Source: Acanthosoma haemorrhoidale (taxonomy: Eukaryota > Arthropoda > Insecta > Hemiptera > Acanthosomatidae). Taken from it: a DNA stretch of 64,000 nt. The stretch covers positions 82,481,189 to 82,545,188 of the forward strand of contig OV884009.1 in assembly GCA_930367205.1 (NCBI GenBank), in the 5' to 3' direction. Positions 22,884-33,100 of this stretch are shown piece after piece (position 1 is the stretch's first letter; the number at the start of each line of letters is the position of its first letter). Below the pieces are notes generated by a model. That model was given only the letters and a program-made list of their open reading frames with translations. It had not been told where the DNA came from and did no database searches. A program made the translations under genes and the position numbers.

Positions 22884-23122
22884 TAATCTAAGTGCCGGTC
22901 CTGTTCGTTCTCCGTCTGCTATAAAGCAGGGCGGTTATATAGGCAGGCCAGCCGTGGTGGGGATAGTTCCCCCACCTTCGGCTGTTGGCCCCACTAGCTT
23001 CTCTCCCCTCTCTGACTGACGTCATAAGCTTTATTATAAAAATATGGAAACATAGATAGATATTTTCTGGGCCGAGAAGTGGGAAAATTCTAATTATTCG
23101 TAATTGAGAGGTGGCCACAACA
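22286..23122 (-). mobile_element. solo LTR with 5-bp target duplication TATAC
   Basis: On the plus strand the segment starts TGTCAGGTTAG and ends GGCCACAACA, so in its own direction it runs TGTTGTGGCC...CTGACA. It is flanked on both sides by TATAC (22281-22285 and 23123-23127). The 837 bp carry an AATAAAGC signal near 23030 (minus) and a (GA)n tract. The stretch 22430-22705 matches 61020-61300 in the solo LTR at 60527-61460, including TTCGTCTCGCTAAAACTAG. No internal genes: recombination between two LTRs has removed the body. Confidence 0.9.
22709..22880 (+). repeat. (GA)n microsatellite inside the solo LTR
   Basis: Two GA-rich blocks (about 22709-22761 and 22833-22880) separated by an imperfect spacer. 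Confidence 0.95.
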
Positions 23123-23275
23123 TATACTATAATAAATTTTGTGGTTATGGAAATCTGCGTAGTGTTTGGTCCCTGTTTTAACTAATCAATAGATTAGATA
23201 ATTATTAATAAATATTGTATGTTTAAATGGTTCAGTTGATATAAATAAGTTGATAAAAAGGTACAACGTAGTAAC
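23123..23275 (+). repeat. dispersed repeat D, right part
   Basis: CTGCGTAGTGTTTGGTCCC and TTTTAACTAATCAATAGATT also occur, reversed, at 37930-37985. In that copy this follows directly on the part found here at 21985-22285. Confidence 0.75.
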
Positions 23276-23360
23276 AGTAATTGGTTTTTTTTTTCTCTTT
23301 CTCTCTAATTTTTTTTCCTTTATCGTCTCCTCTCTTTATACGTTTTTTTTTTATAATAAC

Positions 23361-24690
23361 ATGCCAGAGGAAGTGTTACGTAGTGCTGAGTGGAGCTGCA
23401 GATATACCACAGTTGCCTCAAACGACGATGGCAGCGGCTCACGCGACTACATTACCGTGGATGAAGATTCAGGCGATCACGGCTCAGGATATGAGGAAGT
23501 CCATTTCCGATCTGGAGAGATTCGCAGGTGAGACCGGGGAACTGAATCATTTCCTTAAGGGGGGTGACCAGCTGATGATGCGGATAGAAGGAAAACGGAT
23601 GGAGGACTTAATAACTGAAGGAGATGCCGATTCACTGAGAGCAGCTCTGGTGTGCAGAGTTAAGCGGAGTATTCTGAATATGATCCAGGCTGACGAGGAG
23701 ACCTCATGGACCATAGTGAAGGAGCGGCTGAAGAAAGCATTCGGCGGGGGAAGATGGACCCCGAAAGAGGATATTTTTAAAATGTTCCGGGAGACGAAGA
23801 GGCACTGACAAACAAACGGGCAGTACGCCGGAACACTGGTGGCTCAATATAATGGCATCACGGAGAAGATGCGGGAGACAGTGAGCGCGGCCGAGGTTGA
23901 AGCAAGGATGGCGTTCCTGTCAACGATTTTAAAAGTGCAGTTGGCAAAGGAAACAGGAGAAAAAAGAGGGACTTCCTAGAGAGCGCACGTTCCTAGAATG
24001 TGCCCAGGAGATGGTGGACACTAGTGCCAGAGAAGAGGAAGTTACAGGCTATGAAGAAGAAGTAGGCTGGAAGAGGGTATCTTACAGAAGGCCCAAAACC
24101 TAACCTGTCGCCTGGAGGAGGAAAGAGACGGGGTAAGGCGGAAGAGAGGCAACGGCGATAGGAGACAGTAACCGAGCAAATGCAGGCCGTCCCAAGAGAG
24201 GGCAGGATGGCGTTTTTGTCAACAATACTGAATGTGCAGCTAGCGAAGGAGACAGGAAGAAAGTAGGCGTTACCTAGAGAGCGCACGTTTCTAGAATGCG
24301 CTCAAGAAATGGTGGACACCAGCGCCAGAGAAGAGGAAATTACAGCTGGCGAGGAAGAAATGGGCTGAAGGAAAGTAGTATATAGAAGGTCCAAAATCGT
24401 GCCGGTCACATGGAGAAAGAAGGAGGCGGAGTACGGTGGAAGAGAGAGAGCAGCAGTGGGAGAAAGGAGCCGAGGAAACGCGGGACGCCCCAGGAGAAGG
24501 GAAGACAGGAAGTGTTATGAATGTGGGAAGACAGGACACCTGGTAGCAAAGTGCCCACGAGCTAGGTGCTTAGTGTGTGGCACGGAGGGTCACGTAGCAA
24601 GACAGTGCCCATATATGAGCCGACGCAGAAACGTGAACCGTCCCGAGCCAATGGAAATCAATGCTCAGAGAGTGTGGAGGAGAGAGTGAC
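23361..24690 (+). pseudogene. gag: Gypsy element 1: gag (nucleocapsid with two zinc knuckles)
   Basis: Gag forms the particle and packages RNA. The probable start is ATG at 23361 (MPEEVLRSAEW); a frameshift soon moves the reading to the frame ending at 23808, which carries GETGELNHFLKG and AFGGGRWTPKEDIFKMF, boxes shared with elements 2, 3 and 4. After more stops the last frame (24399-24687) holds two CCHC knuckles, [14 protein letters not shown] and [14 protein letters not shown]. The segment from RMAFLST to the 'YRRPK' box occurs twice (about 23905-24125 and 24204-24420, 299 bp apart), a duplication not seen in element 2. At least four frame breaks. No LTR or primer-binding site precedes it; repeat D adjoins instead. 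Confidence 0.85.
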
Positions 24691-24899
24691 AGCAGTCGGA
24701 GGCTTCTGAGACTTCGGAAACCTCTGAAACGGACAACGAAAGGGAAGAACCAGGAAGCGGAGTGGGCTGTGGAAGCGGCAGTGCCCGGAAGAGTGGTCGA
24801 CGACAGGCGACGGAGGAGAGGGGAGAACGCGAGATCTGAGAAGAGTGGCAGCGGAGAGGTGACCCCACGTTAATAAATAATATTGTAAAAGGCACACAT

Positions 24900-25261
24900 G
24901 GCGGTCTGCCTATAATTAGAGTCGCGAGTGGAGTGCAGTGCTTAATGGATACGGGGAGTACTAACACAATAATGTGTCGGGAGACACTAGAGAACATGTG
25001 TGGTGGAGGGAGGATGCCTCAAATTCAGGTATGTTCTTGTAGCTTGGTCACCCCGGGGGGCCCCTGCAGGGTCAAAGGGGAAGCGATAATAGGGTTAGAG
25101 AGATGGGATAGTAGCGAGGAGAAATTGCGGGTCCATGTTGTGGAAAAGATGCCTCGGGAATACGGAGGGATCATAGGATGTTATCTGTTAGGGAAAGTGG
25201 GAGCGAAGATTAGGAACAGGGAGGGGAAATGGGACATTCGCTTAGGTAAGAAAACATATAG
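24900..25261 (+). pseudogene. Gypsy element 1: protease
   Basis: The frame from 24933 reads CLMDTGSTNT; DTGS (24948-24959) is the active site of retroviral-type aspartic proteases. Further on GGIIGCYLLGKVGA corresponds to 'GIIGRDLLGSVGA' in element 2, so the family residue D is Y here. The frame continues to 25406 while the RT frame begins near 25262 in another register, indicating an indel. Confidence 0.8.
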
Positions 25262-26825
25262 GTGCCTGAGACAAGGGAGGGACGTAGAGAGGATTGGAGA
25301 GTGGAGCTCAAGGGAGAATATACGGACATTTTATTTAAGGAAGGGGAGAGATTGGGGGTCACAGGAAAAACAGTACATGAGATTCCGCTCAAGCAGGACC
25401 GAGTAAGCTACGTGAAGGAGCGCAGATACCCACAGGCTCTGAGACACCATATTAGGGAGGAGCTGGACAACTTGAAGAAACAGGGGATCATCAAAGATAG
25501 CACATCACCATATAATAGCCCCTTATGGGCTGTTAAGAAAAATAACGTGGAAGGTGGGGTCGCAGATAAGTAAAGGGTGGTAGTAGACTACAGGAAGCTC
25601 AATGAGAATACGGAGGACGAGAAGTACCCAATTCTCAGGTTCAATGACATTCTGGACAGGCTGAGTGGGGCCAGGATCTTCAGCACTCTGGATCTCAAAG
25701 CGGGGTACCACCAAATACCGATCCATCCTAGGGACCGACATAAGACAGCCGTCACTTTTGAGAGAGGTCACTACGAGTTCACCAGGATGCCATTTGATTG
25801 AAAAATGCACCCATCACATTCCAAAGGCTCATGGATGAGTTGCTACGTGGAGTAGATGAGTCCTTTTGCCAGATATACATGGACGACCTCTTAGTATTCA
25901 GCGCGACCGAGGCCCAACATGTAGATCACCTAAGGACAGGTTTTGACCAAGTGCGACAATTCGGCCTGAAATTATCGGAGGAAAAGTCCCATCTGGGTCA
26001 GGAGGTCATCAGTTTTTTTGGGCACACGATATCCAAAGAAGGAGGCCGACCAGATGCCAGGAAGGTGGCAGAAATCCAGAAGATGGTGGTTCCGTCGGAC
26101 GTAAAAGGGATATGGCGGTTGCTGGGAATACTGAACTACTACAGGCGATTCGTCCAAGAAATGGCAGCATACCTGGTACTTCTTAACAACCTCCTCAAAA
26201 AGGGGAAAAAGGTAGTCATCACCCCCGATATAGAGGCGAACATTCGAAAGTGCATGGGACGACTACAAGAACATCCTGTACTGGCTTTTCCTGATTTCAC
26301 AAAGCAATACACAATAGCGACGGATGCCAGTGAATATGCCTTGGGAGCGGTTCTGTCACAGGCGGGGGGCACAGGGGACCGTCCAGTAGCGTACGCCACT
26401 AGGCGCCTCACAGAGGCGGAAAGTCGTTATAGCGCGCTGGAACGCGAGTTACTGGGATAGTCTGGGCGATCGATCACATCCGGTCCTATGTGTTCGGGAG
26501 AAGGTTCCGGGTGCACACAGACCACCGACCGCTACAGTGGGTCGGCAAACTGAAGGAATCGTCGGCGAGGGTCACTCGGTGGAAAGAGTTCCTCGGTCAA
26601 TATAACTTGCTGTCTTGGGCGATGACAGTCAACGCACTAGAAGAGGATCAGGGGGAATCATCCAGGAACGTATGGCAATTCTTGCGGGAATGGACGCCGG
26701 AGAGGGAAGGCGACCAACACAAGTCTGCTGAGGAGGAACGGTTGGCAGGAGGAGGGAGCTCGACGGATGACAGACCTGCGGACATGGAAGAGCGCGAAGA
26801 AATCATAAACGATAAGTGCCGCTAG
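25262..26825 (+). pseudogene. pol: Gypsy element 1: reverse transcriptase and RNase H
   Basis: RT domain boxes appear in order: RYPQALRHHIREELDNLKKQ, STSPYNSPLWAVKK, then a stop (25571), YRKLNENTEDEKYPI, STLDLKAGYHQI, and after a one-base deletion at 25799 the catalytic YMDD at 25876-25887. The connection and RNase H follow: TIATDASEYALGAVLSQ (about 26299-26350), YSALERELL, a one-base deletion at 26457, then HTDHRPLQW. The last part of RNase H is shortened compared with element 2. Three inactivating changes are otherwise confined to single sites, so decay is moderate. It is related to errantivirus/17.6-type pol. Confidence 0.9.
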
Positions 26826-26859
26826 ATAGTCTGGAAGACTAAAACCTCGGGGCCCATCA

Positions 26860-28141
26860 AGATAGCATACAGTAGCTATCGACGATCCCCCCCCCACGAC
26901 CATATGGTCGTCGCCAGGGGTAAATAATGAGCAAATTTGTCGTGCCCTCAAGGATGCTTCCAACCCAGCGAAGACGCACTATTTGTACGTGGGAAACACG
27001 ACCATTTGGGATAAGATTAGGCGGCTGTGGCGGACAGAACAGATTGGGGAGGATCGAATATTTGTGCGGTGCACCATGATGGTAGAAACCATCATGGACG
27101 AGACAACTCAGAAGGAGATAACGCTGGCGTACCATCAGGGCAAAACTAATCACCGGGGGGAACACGAAACGGCTCAGGCGTTGAAGCGCAAGTATTTCTG
27201 GTGGGGGATGAGGCAGACTATCCAGGAGACGCTAGGGGCATGCGAGGCCTGCTACCGTACGAAATATGACAGGAATCCACCAATAGGGCTACAAGTTGAG
27301 ACTCCCACGGCGCAAACACCGCTAACGGACCTTCAAGCGCACACCTTTACCTGGAAGGGACACAATTGGTCACAGTGGTTGACCTATTTAGCAAAATGGC
27401 CATGGTATACCCCGCTCGGGAAAAGTCTTCGGAGGCAGTATAGGAGCGCTGAGGAGGTGGTTCCAATTTTATGGAGTCCCTGATCGGATAGCGCCGGACG
27501 GTGGGAGGGAGTTTGATAACGCCGACGTGAGAGAGGAGATGAAAGCTCTGGACGTAATATGGCATGTCAATACCCCAGGGCATCTAAAGAGCAAAGAGGG
27601 AATTAAGCGTCTCCACAGCACCTCGGGAGATCATCTCCGTGTTTACCATGCCGACAAAGGGTTGGAGCCGGCAGAGGCAATGCATAAGGCAATGTGATAA
27701 GGCGTATAATCACTCCGTTCACACGACTATAGGGTTCTCACCCTTTGAAATCGTTTTTGGTCTTCGCGGCCGTCGCCGAGACACTAGTAGAACGGAGGTG
27801 GGAGATGAGACGTCAGCACAACTAGCTAACAACCGCGTGGAGTTTGGGAAACTGTGGGGAAAAGACTACGCGAAAATTACAGCTAAAAAGACTAGGAGGG
27901 TAATCAGGGAGAATGCGTCAAATCAATAGAAGGACGCGTTGTGATAGGCACTATCGTGTATCGAAGGATCGGCTCCAATCGGACTAAAGAATTGTCCCGT
28001 TATGAGGGACCCTTCAGGGCGATCGCGATTTGTGAACACAATTTATTGACCATACAAAGTGTCCGTGAACTTGGGAAGCGCAGGACTGTACATGTAGAGC
28101 AGTTAAAGGTTCCGGTGGGGAAGCCTTCCGAAGTAATATAG
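26860..28141 (+). pseudogene. Gypsy element 1: integrase with GPY/F-type end
   Basis: The zinc-binding HHCC module is intact (YHQGKTNHRG and ACEACYRTK, 27130-27270). In the core, the first catalytic aspartate position reads LQAHTF where element 2 has LQVDTF. The second box is APDGGREFDN (27500-27525). The third, KEGIKRLHST, has lysine where the catalytic glutamate is expected. YNHSVHTTIGFSPFEIVFG and a C-terminal module with YEGPFRAIAI and TVHVEQLKV (27941-28140, GPY/F-like) follow. Two of the three catalytic residues are lost and there are several frame breaks, so the enzyme is dead. Confidence 0.85.
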
Positions 28142-28410
28142 TTTGGCTCTAGTATCCTCGCCCCTCCACACATCTCATTGGGGTCATAATTTGGTTTTTT
28201 TGTATGTAGTTTTACCAGGATATTTAATTTTATTGTATTATCTTCAGTTTTGTACGAAATTCGGTAAGGTTTCTGTTTTATTTCTTATGACTGTAAGACA
28301 TTGTTTTGCTGTTCTGGATGAGCACGGAATTATTATTTTCCGACCTATAGGTAATTAGTATATGCTTTAAGTGTGTATAAGTGGTGAATTGGAGATCACG
28401 ACGGATGGTC

Positions 28411-28427
28411 AGGAACTGGCAGGGGGG
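28411..28427 (+). promoter_or_regulatory. polypurine tract of element 1
   Basis: GGCAGGGGGG lies directly before the LTR start AGTTAAAG. Such a purine run primes plus-strand DNA synthesis. Confidence 0.75.
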
Positions 28428-28614
28428 AGTTAAAGCCAGAGGCCTGACTATGTCGAATACTAATACGATCATGGAATGTAAACAACCCATGATCCTATGT
28501 ATGTCTGATTATCTTCCACAATAAAGCAGTCTTTTACTGGAGGCAGAGTGTGTCGGTGCATTGCCCCCCTTTCGTTATTATCTTTTTATCTATCTTAACC
28601 CCCGGCGATTAACT
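28428..28614 (+). mobile_element. 3' LTR of Gypsy element 1
   Basis: 187 bp running AGTTAAAGCC...GGCGATTAACT, with inverted ends AGTTAA/TTAACT and an AATAAAGC signal at about 28521. It is followed directly by a (TA)n tract. The length equals that of the 5' LTR of element 4 (188 bp). No matching 5' LTR is found before gag. Confidence 0.8.
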
Positions 28615-28662
28615 TATATATATATCTGTATACATATATATATATATATATATATATAATGA
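28615..28662. repeat. (TA)n microsatellite next to element 1
   Basis: TA repeat interrupted once (TCTGTATACA). It is immediately outside the LTR end. Confidence 0.9.
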
Positions 28663-28739
28663 GGTTTCACCTTTAGTGGAAATAGAGACTGAAATGCGGT
28701 TCTGAAAATACAACAGTTTATTTATAATTCGTATTTACA

Positions 28740-30560
28740 ATTTTAAACAAATTTACAAAACATTCATCTCACCTGAAAATACAACAGAAACGACATTAAA
28801 AGTCCTGTTCCCTGGGTCTCGCCACCCTGAACCTCCTTTCGCCTGCCGCTTCCCTGTCCCTACCGCTTGTTGATTTTTCGATTTGTTTTTCCTTTTGCTT
28901 AAGGGACCCTGGTTCTTCTGTACACTATCCGGCTCCATTCTGCATCGCCCTCTTGTATCCTCGATTTCTCCTCTCTGGCGCTGGTATCAATCATGACTTG
29001 GGCACACTTGAGGAACAAGTGCTTGTAGCGATTGCCAATCACATATGTAAATTACCCTATACTCTGGCGCATAATTTATTATAATATAAATGCAAATCTT
29101 TGTAAACTTCTTGTAATAAATCATAGATAGGTCGGTAGTCATGAAACAAGTAACAGAGGGTCAAAGGTCCTGCAATAAAACCTAGCCACCTGCACCTAAT
29201 AAAACCAACGGTAGACCTCTGGTGGTCATAAAATCATGCCAGAAACAGTCTTTTAGGGGACGAGCGGTCACGTAGCTCGGTAGGTGTGACATCATAAAGC
29301 ACACCCTTTTAGACCAACAGTCAATAAAATCAAGGGGGATTGGCCACCTGGGCATCATAAAACATTCCTCCTTTCAGCTGGCTCCGCCTTCCTAGGAAGG
29401 GGAAATTTATATTTATATCAGGAAGTTTCGCCCTGTAAAGACACTCTTTCCCAGGCTCCTCATCTAGACAGCCACTATCACTCGTCGCGATACGCCAGGG
29501 CCCCGGGGCCCTGGGAGTAAGCCCACTCAGTCTTCTACTACTCTAATCTTCTCCAGTCTCTGCATCTAGACAGTCGCGATACTCCAGGGCCTCGGGGCCC
29601 TGGAATCTTCTACTAGTCTACTCTCTCTCTGCCACACCTCTGGGCAGTCACCTCGTCTCACAGCTTCTAGCAGACCCTCTGACGACTTGTACTATTACGC
29701 TGCCGATCTCCCGTCCGAACTCTGAAAACTGGTCTTATTCTTTATGAACCTCTGAACCTCATCCTGAACACAGTGTATTGTCGGGACACATCCCTATCAA
29801 TAAAATGGAGTCAGATATTAACACCGACATGGAACATGGTCCATGTTATTAACTACAACAATCCGCACTTGTCACCAGGGCTAGAGTGATTAGGCACTCC
29901 CCTAGTGACGCCCCCCGACAGTGCTCATTAGGGAATACCTCTTTTCTCCCTGTTTCCTTCGCCAACTGAACCTTCAGTATAGTAGACAGAAATCACATTC
30001 TGCCCTCTACCTCTTCGATGCTCATCGTCTCTCTCATTTTCTCCTTTATTTGATTATAAAGGGTTACAAGACCTGCGGCATAATGGCCGATACTCTGCCT
30101 TGATGATCTTGTCTCCCGGAAATCTGAAAAATATCTTCTTCTGGTGTCCATCGCCCTCCCCCATATGCTTTCTTTAGCCGCATCTTCACCGTTTCCCACG
30201 ACGTTTCTTCATCCGCTTGCATCTGGTTGAGAATACTTCTCTTGACCCGACATATCAGGGCCGCTCTTAGTGACTCTGCATCCCTGGGGTCCAGAAGATT
30301 TTCCTCTGCTTTTGTTAGGATCAATGCAGTGAGGCGATCTCATCCCTTCAGAAAGTGGTTGAGTTCTCCTAATTCGCCAGTGAACCATTCCAGCTCTGAA
30401 ATTGCCTTTCTCAGATCTTGAGAGTTCATTGATTTCACTCTCATCAACGCAAGAGCGGTAGCATGAGCTTCTGGCAAAACGCCCACCCTTCTCGTTGCTA
30501 CATGTTCTGCGCCATCCACTACATTCAGAACAGGTTATCGTAGCACACCTCCTTCCACCG
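28740..30560 (-). pseudogene. gag: Gypsy element 3: gag, split by a solo LTR
   Basis: The N-terminal part (about 30560-29926) carries GELGELNHFLKG, SLRAALICRVKRSILNQMQA and AYGGGRWTPEEDIF, matching elements 1, 2 and 4. The reading stops abruptly at 29926 and resumes at 29018 with the 'LKCAQ...DTSARE' box and a basic region (SKRKNKSKNQQA), as in uninterrupted copies. The gap is exactly the solo LTR 29024-29920. The zinc knuckles and all of pol are missing to the left, where element 1 ends. There are several frameshifts besides the insertion. Confidence 0.85.
29024..29920 (+). mobile_element. solo LTR with target duplication GTGCT, inserted in gag
   Basis: 897 bp from TGTAGCGATTGCC to CCCCCCGACA, flanked by GTGCT on both sides (29019-29023, 29921-29925). 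The start matches those at 38975 and 60527, and the end matches 61440-61460. It includes a perfect 20-bp palindrome at 29495-29514 and a near copy at 29584-29603 as part of an internal duplication of about 90 bp. Confidence 0.95.
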
Positions 30561-30651
30561 TTCTTTCTTCTTTTTTTTATTGAACACAGCAAAAAGGAGA
30601 AGAAAAAAAAAATCGAACAGCCATCGCTTAGTTTTCTTCCCACTCCACGAA

Positions 30652-30669
30652 TCCCCGGTTTCGGCACCA
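30652..30669 (-). promoter_or_regulatory. primer-binding site of element 3
   Basis: TGGTGCCGAAACCGGGGA directly follows the LTR end (ATTAACT) in minus orientation. Element 4 has the same site with one change. Confidence 0.85.
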
Positions 30670-30831
30670 GTTAATGTTTATCGGCTTTCGAATTACAAAA
30701 AAAAGGGAAAAAAGGTTCAAAGAAGTAACACGCATGAAAGTTAGAACTATACTGTTTATTTCAAGTCTATAACCCTGTATATTTACATTCGGGGATTAAG
30801 GTTGAATTCTGATGCTGCCCGGAGCTTAACT
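30669..30831 (-). mobile_element. 5' LTR of Gypsy element 3
   Basis: 163 bp running AGTTAAGCTCC...CATTAACT in minus orientation with an AATAAAC signal. It is followed by the primer-binding site inside and a (TA)n tract directly outside (30833-30850). Confidence 0.8.
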
Positions 30832-30850
30832 TTTATATATATATATATAA
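30832..30850. repeat. (TA)n tract next to element 3
   Basis: About eight TA units abutting the outer LTR edge. Confidence 0.9.
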
Positions 30851-30999
30851 ATCAGGTCCTTTACGTGCACAAAATAATTAAATTACACGTCCATTCAATC
30901 TATAATGTGACAGATATAGAATGGACAAAAAAAAAACACACAAGCAATGTAGCTAACCTTAGATGTATATGCCCCTGCAACTAATGGAGTGAGCGGCAA

Positions 31000-31148
31000 A
31001 GGTACTCGAGTATGCAAAATATGAGGACCGCATTCTATCAATCGAATTCAGTTAGTTCATGACAGCTCAAATATTAATATTCAGGATGTTTCCGGTACAA
31101 TTTATGGTCAGATTTTTTTATCTCTCCTCCCCTTAGGTATCAAAGTAT
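31000..31148 (-). repeat. dispersed repeat E (inverted relative to 35018-35166)
   Basis: About 150 bp shared with 35018-35166, including ATGCGG.CCTCATATTTTGC and CCATAAATT. In the other copy it is preceded by a purine run (GAGGGGGGGA), so it may be the start of an LTR. It lies about 150 bp outside element 3. Confidence 0.75.
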
Positions 31149-31329
31149 ACACACGTAGTATACAATCATTTTAATGACAACCTAGAAGATAAAAATCAGA
31201 AATCCTTCCAACAAGAAATTGCAAGATACATGGACATAACTACTTTCCAAAAAATTGGAAAAAAATCATTTATATTTACTTTTTAACGTGGATTTGTTAT
31301 AAAAATATTAGCATTCTATGCTAGCACGG

Positions 31330-31740
31330 CACCACTCTTCCCTATAAACCTCCTCAGAGAATAAAACGGCAGTGGCCTCATGACCTGCTATAAATGCGTA
31401 ACAGTGGGAGTCCTTCCTGGCAATGGCCAGTTTCTCTAATCAGGTCCTGAGCGTATGTGGCTCTCACGCTCTTCGTCAGCCTCCATTAGTTCGTATCCAA
31501 TGACGCGGCTGACGGAGGAGCGTGGGGTACCCTCCAAGACTCCGCTTCCTCTTACGCACGCGAGGGAGGTGACAACCATGTGGGTTTGGGGGGTCTCTGG
31601 GCTGTTGTAAATACTGCATGAATGAGCGAGTGAATGAAAATTGTAAATATGGTACGAATGAAAACATTTATCACAATTGCATATTGCCTAATGAGGCAGA
31701 TTGTAATTTTAACATAATAATGTTGTTTTATTATATTATT
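31330..31740 (+). repeat. dispersed repeat A, copy 1
   Basis: About 400 bp, GC-rich head and AT-rich tail with ATAATAATG, shared with 47600-48050 (reversed) and 52630-53060. Shared strings include CCTGAGCGT.TGTGGCTCTC and GAATGAGCGAGTGAATGA. It resembles the 3' end of a non-LTR element. It lies directly against the Penelope-like fragment, as if inserted there. Confidence 0.8.
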
Positions 31741-31749
31741 AAGTCATAA

Positions 31750-33100
31750 ACAGTAGTTTTAACTTTATTTATATACTTTTCATCAGTGCTTTAGCTATAT
31801 TAACTTAATTACAAGTTGTATTTAAAATTTGTCCCTTTGGATGACTTGAATTATAATAAAGTATTCTATTTCTGTGGTTTTGTTTTTTTACTCCATTTTG
31901 CATAAAATGATATTCATCGCTAAGAATCTTGATTTATTGTCTTTAGCTGGTTCTACTGTGAATTTCACTTTATTTTTATACTTATTAAATTTGTTTAAAA
32001 GTTCTTCAAAGTGGGTTTTTTTTTTTTTTTTTTTGTTAGGTCATCAATATATTTTTTAATTAATAAAGTTTTATTTCCTGTTGTATTTATTTGTGTATCC
32101 ATTAACTTATTAATATATATGCCACTTAGATAAATGGACATTCTACCTCCCATCATTAAACCATCAATTTGCCTACAAACAATTCCTTTATATTTAAAAT
32201 AATCATATGCAGGTGCATAATTTTACTCCTTCTATAAATCATTTTTTGTATTTTATTGGAATATGGTTGATTATTTTATCCCAATTATCTTCCAGTATAT
32301 TCATGGTATTATTTATTAGTTGGTGAAAAGTGAAACCACATCAAAAGTGACCAAGTCATAATCATCCCTATCTTGATTTTTGATATTATTTTGTGTATCT
32401 TTTAATTCTACAGCATTTTTGATATCATACCTGTTGGATCTGTTAAACGAGTCCAGACTCTTATTTAGGAATTCGGTAAGTTTGTCTGTCGGCCCATTTA
32501 TGCTGTTTACTATAGGTCTGTTTTTTATCTGGTTTATGAAGTTTGATGAGCTCATGTATTCTAGGACTAGTGTAATTATTAGCAGTAAGTCTGGTTTTTC
32601 TAATTTTATCAGTATAGTTATATTTATGGAATTTTTCAATATATTTATTTATTTTTGTTGACAAATCCGGACCTGGATTATTTCTAATTATACATTATGT
32701 GTTTCTATCATTAATAAGATCCATAATTTTGAAATCAATATCTTTTTTTTAACATAATTGCAGCTTTTTTTGTTTTGTCACCTTTGATAATGATTATGTC
32801 CATTTTATTTTTAAGAAATTTTCTGAGACTATTTAGATCTTTATCAATTTGGTGGAGTTTGTCTTATTTTATTTTTATTAATCTAATTGTTAATTATATT
32901 ACAAATTCTGTTTCTTGTTTCATTAGTATGGTTTTCTGAAGAATCTGTATGATAATATATATTTTCTAGATCTGTTATTAATTGTATAATTTCTTTATGT
33001 TTGTTAGGATAATCAATACAAAAGTTCTCTCTTAAACATAGCATATTCATAATACTCTGTGAGATCATACTGTTGATTGAATTTTCCGTTCTATTAATTT
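31750..33100 (-). pseudogene. Penelope-like element reverse transcriptase, decayed
   Basis: Penelope-like elements encode an RT related to telomerase. Boxes in minus order: RIHELIKLHKPDKK and RPIVNSINGPTDKL (32664-32460), motif A VTFDVVSLFTN (32348-32316), motif B RQIDGLMMGGRMSIYL (about 32180-32135), motif C YIDD at 32051-32040, then a thumb region with a HP box (SSHPKG, near 31840). These match the family order and spacing. The region 33068-32883 fits its N-terminal part. Stops, frameshifts and a T-run near 32020 break the frame. The GIY-YIG endonuclease expected after the RT is absent; repeat A lies in its place. Confidence 0.85.

Noticed and set aside
22795..23019. Arg/Glu-rich 74-codon frame
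   Set aside because: It is a translation of the (GA)n tract inside the solo LTR.
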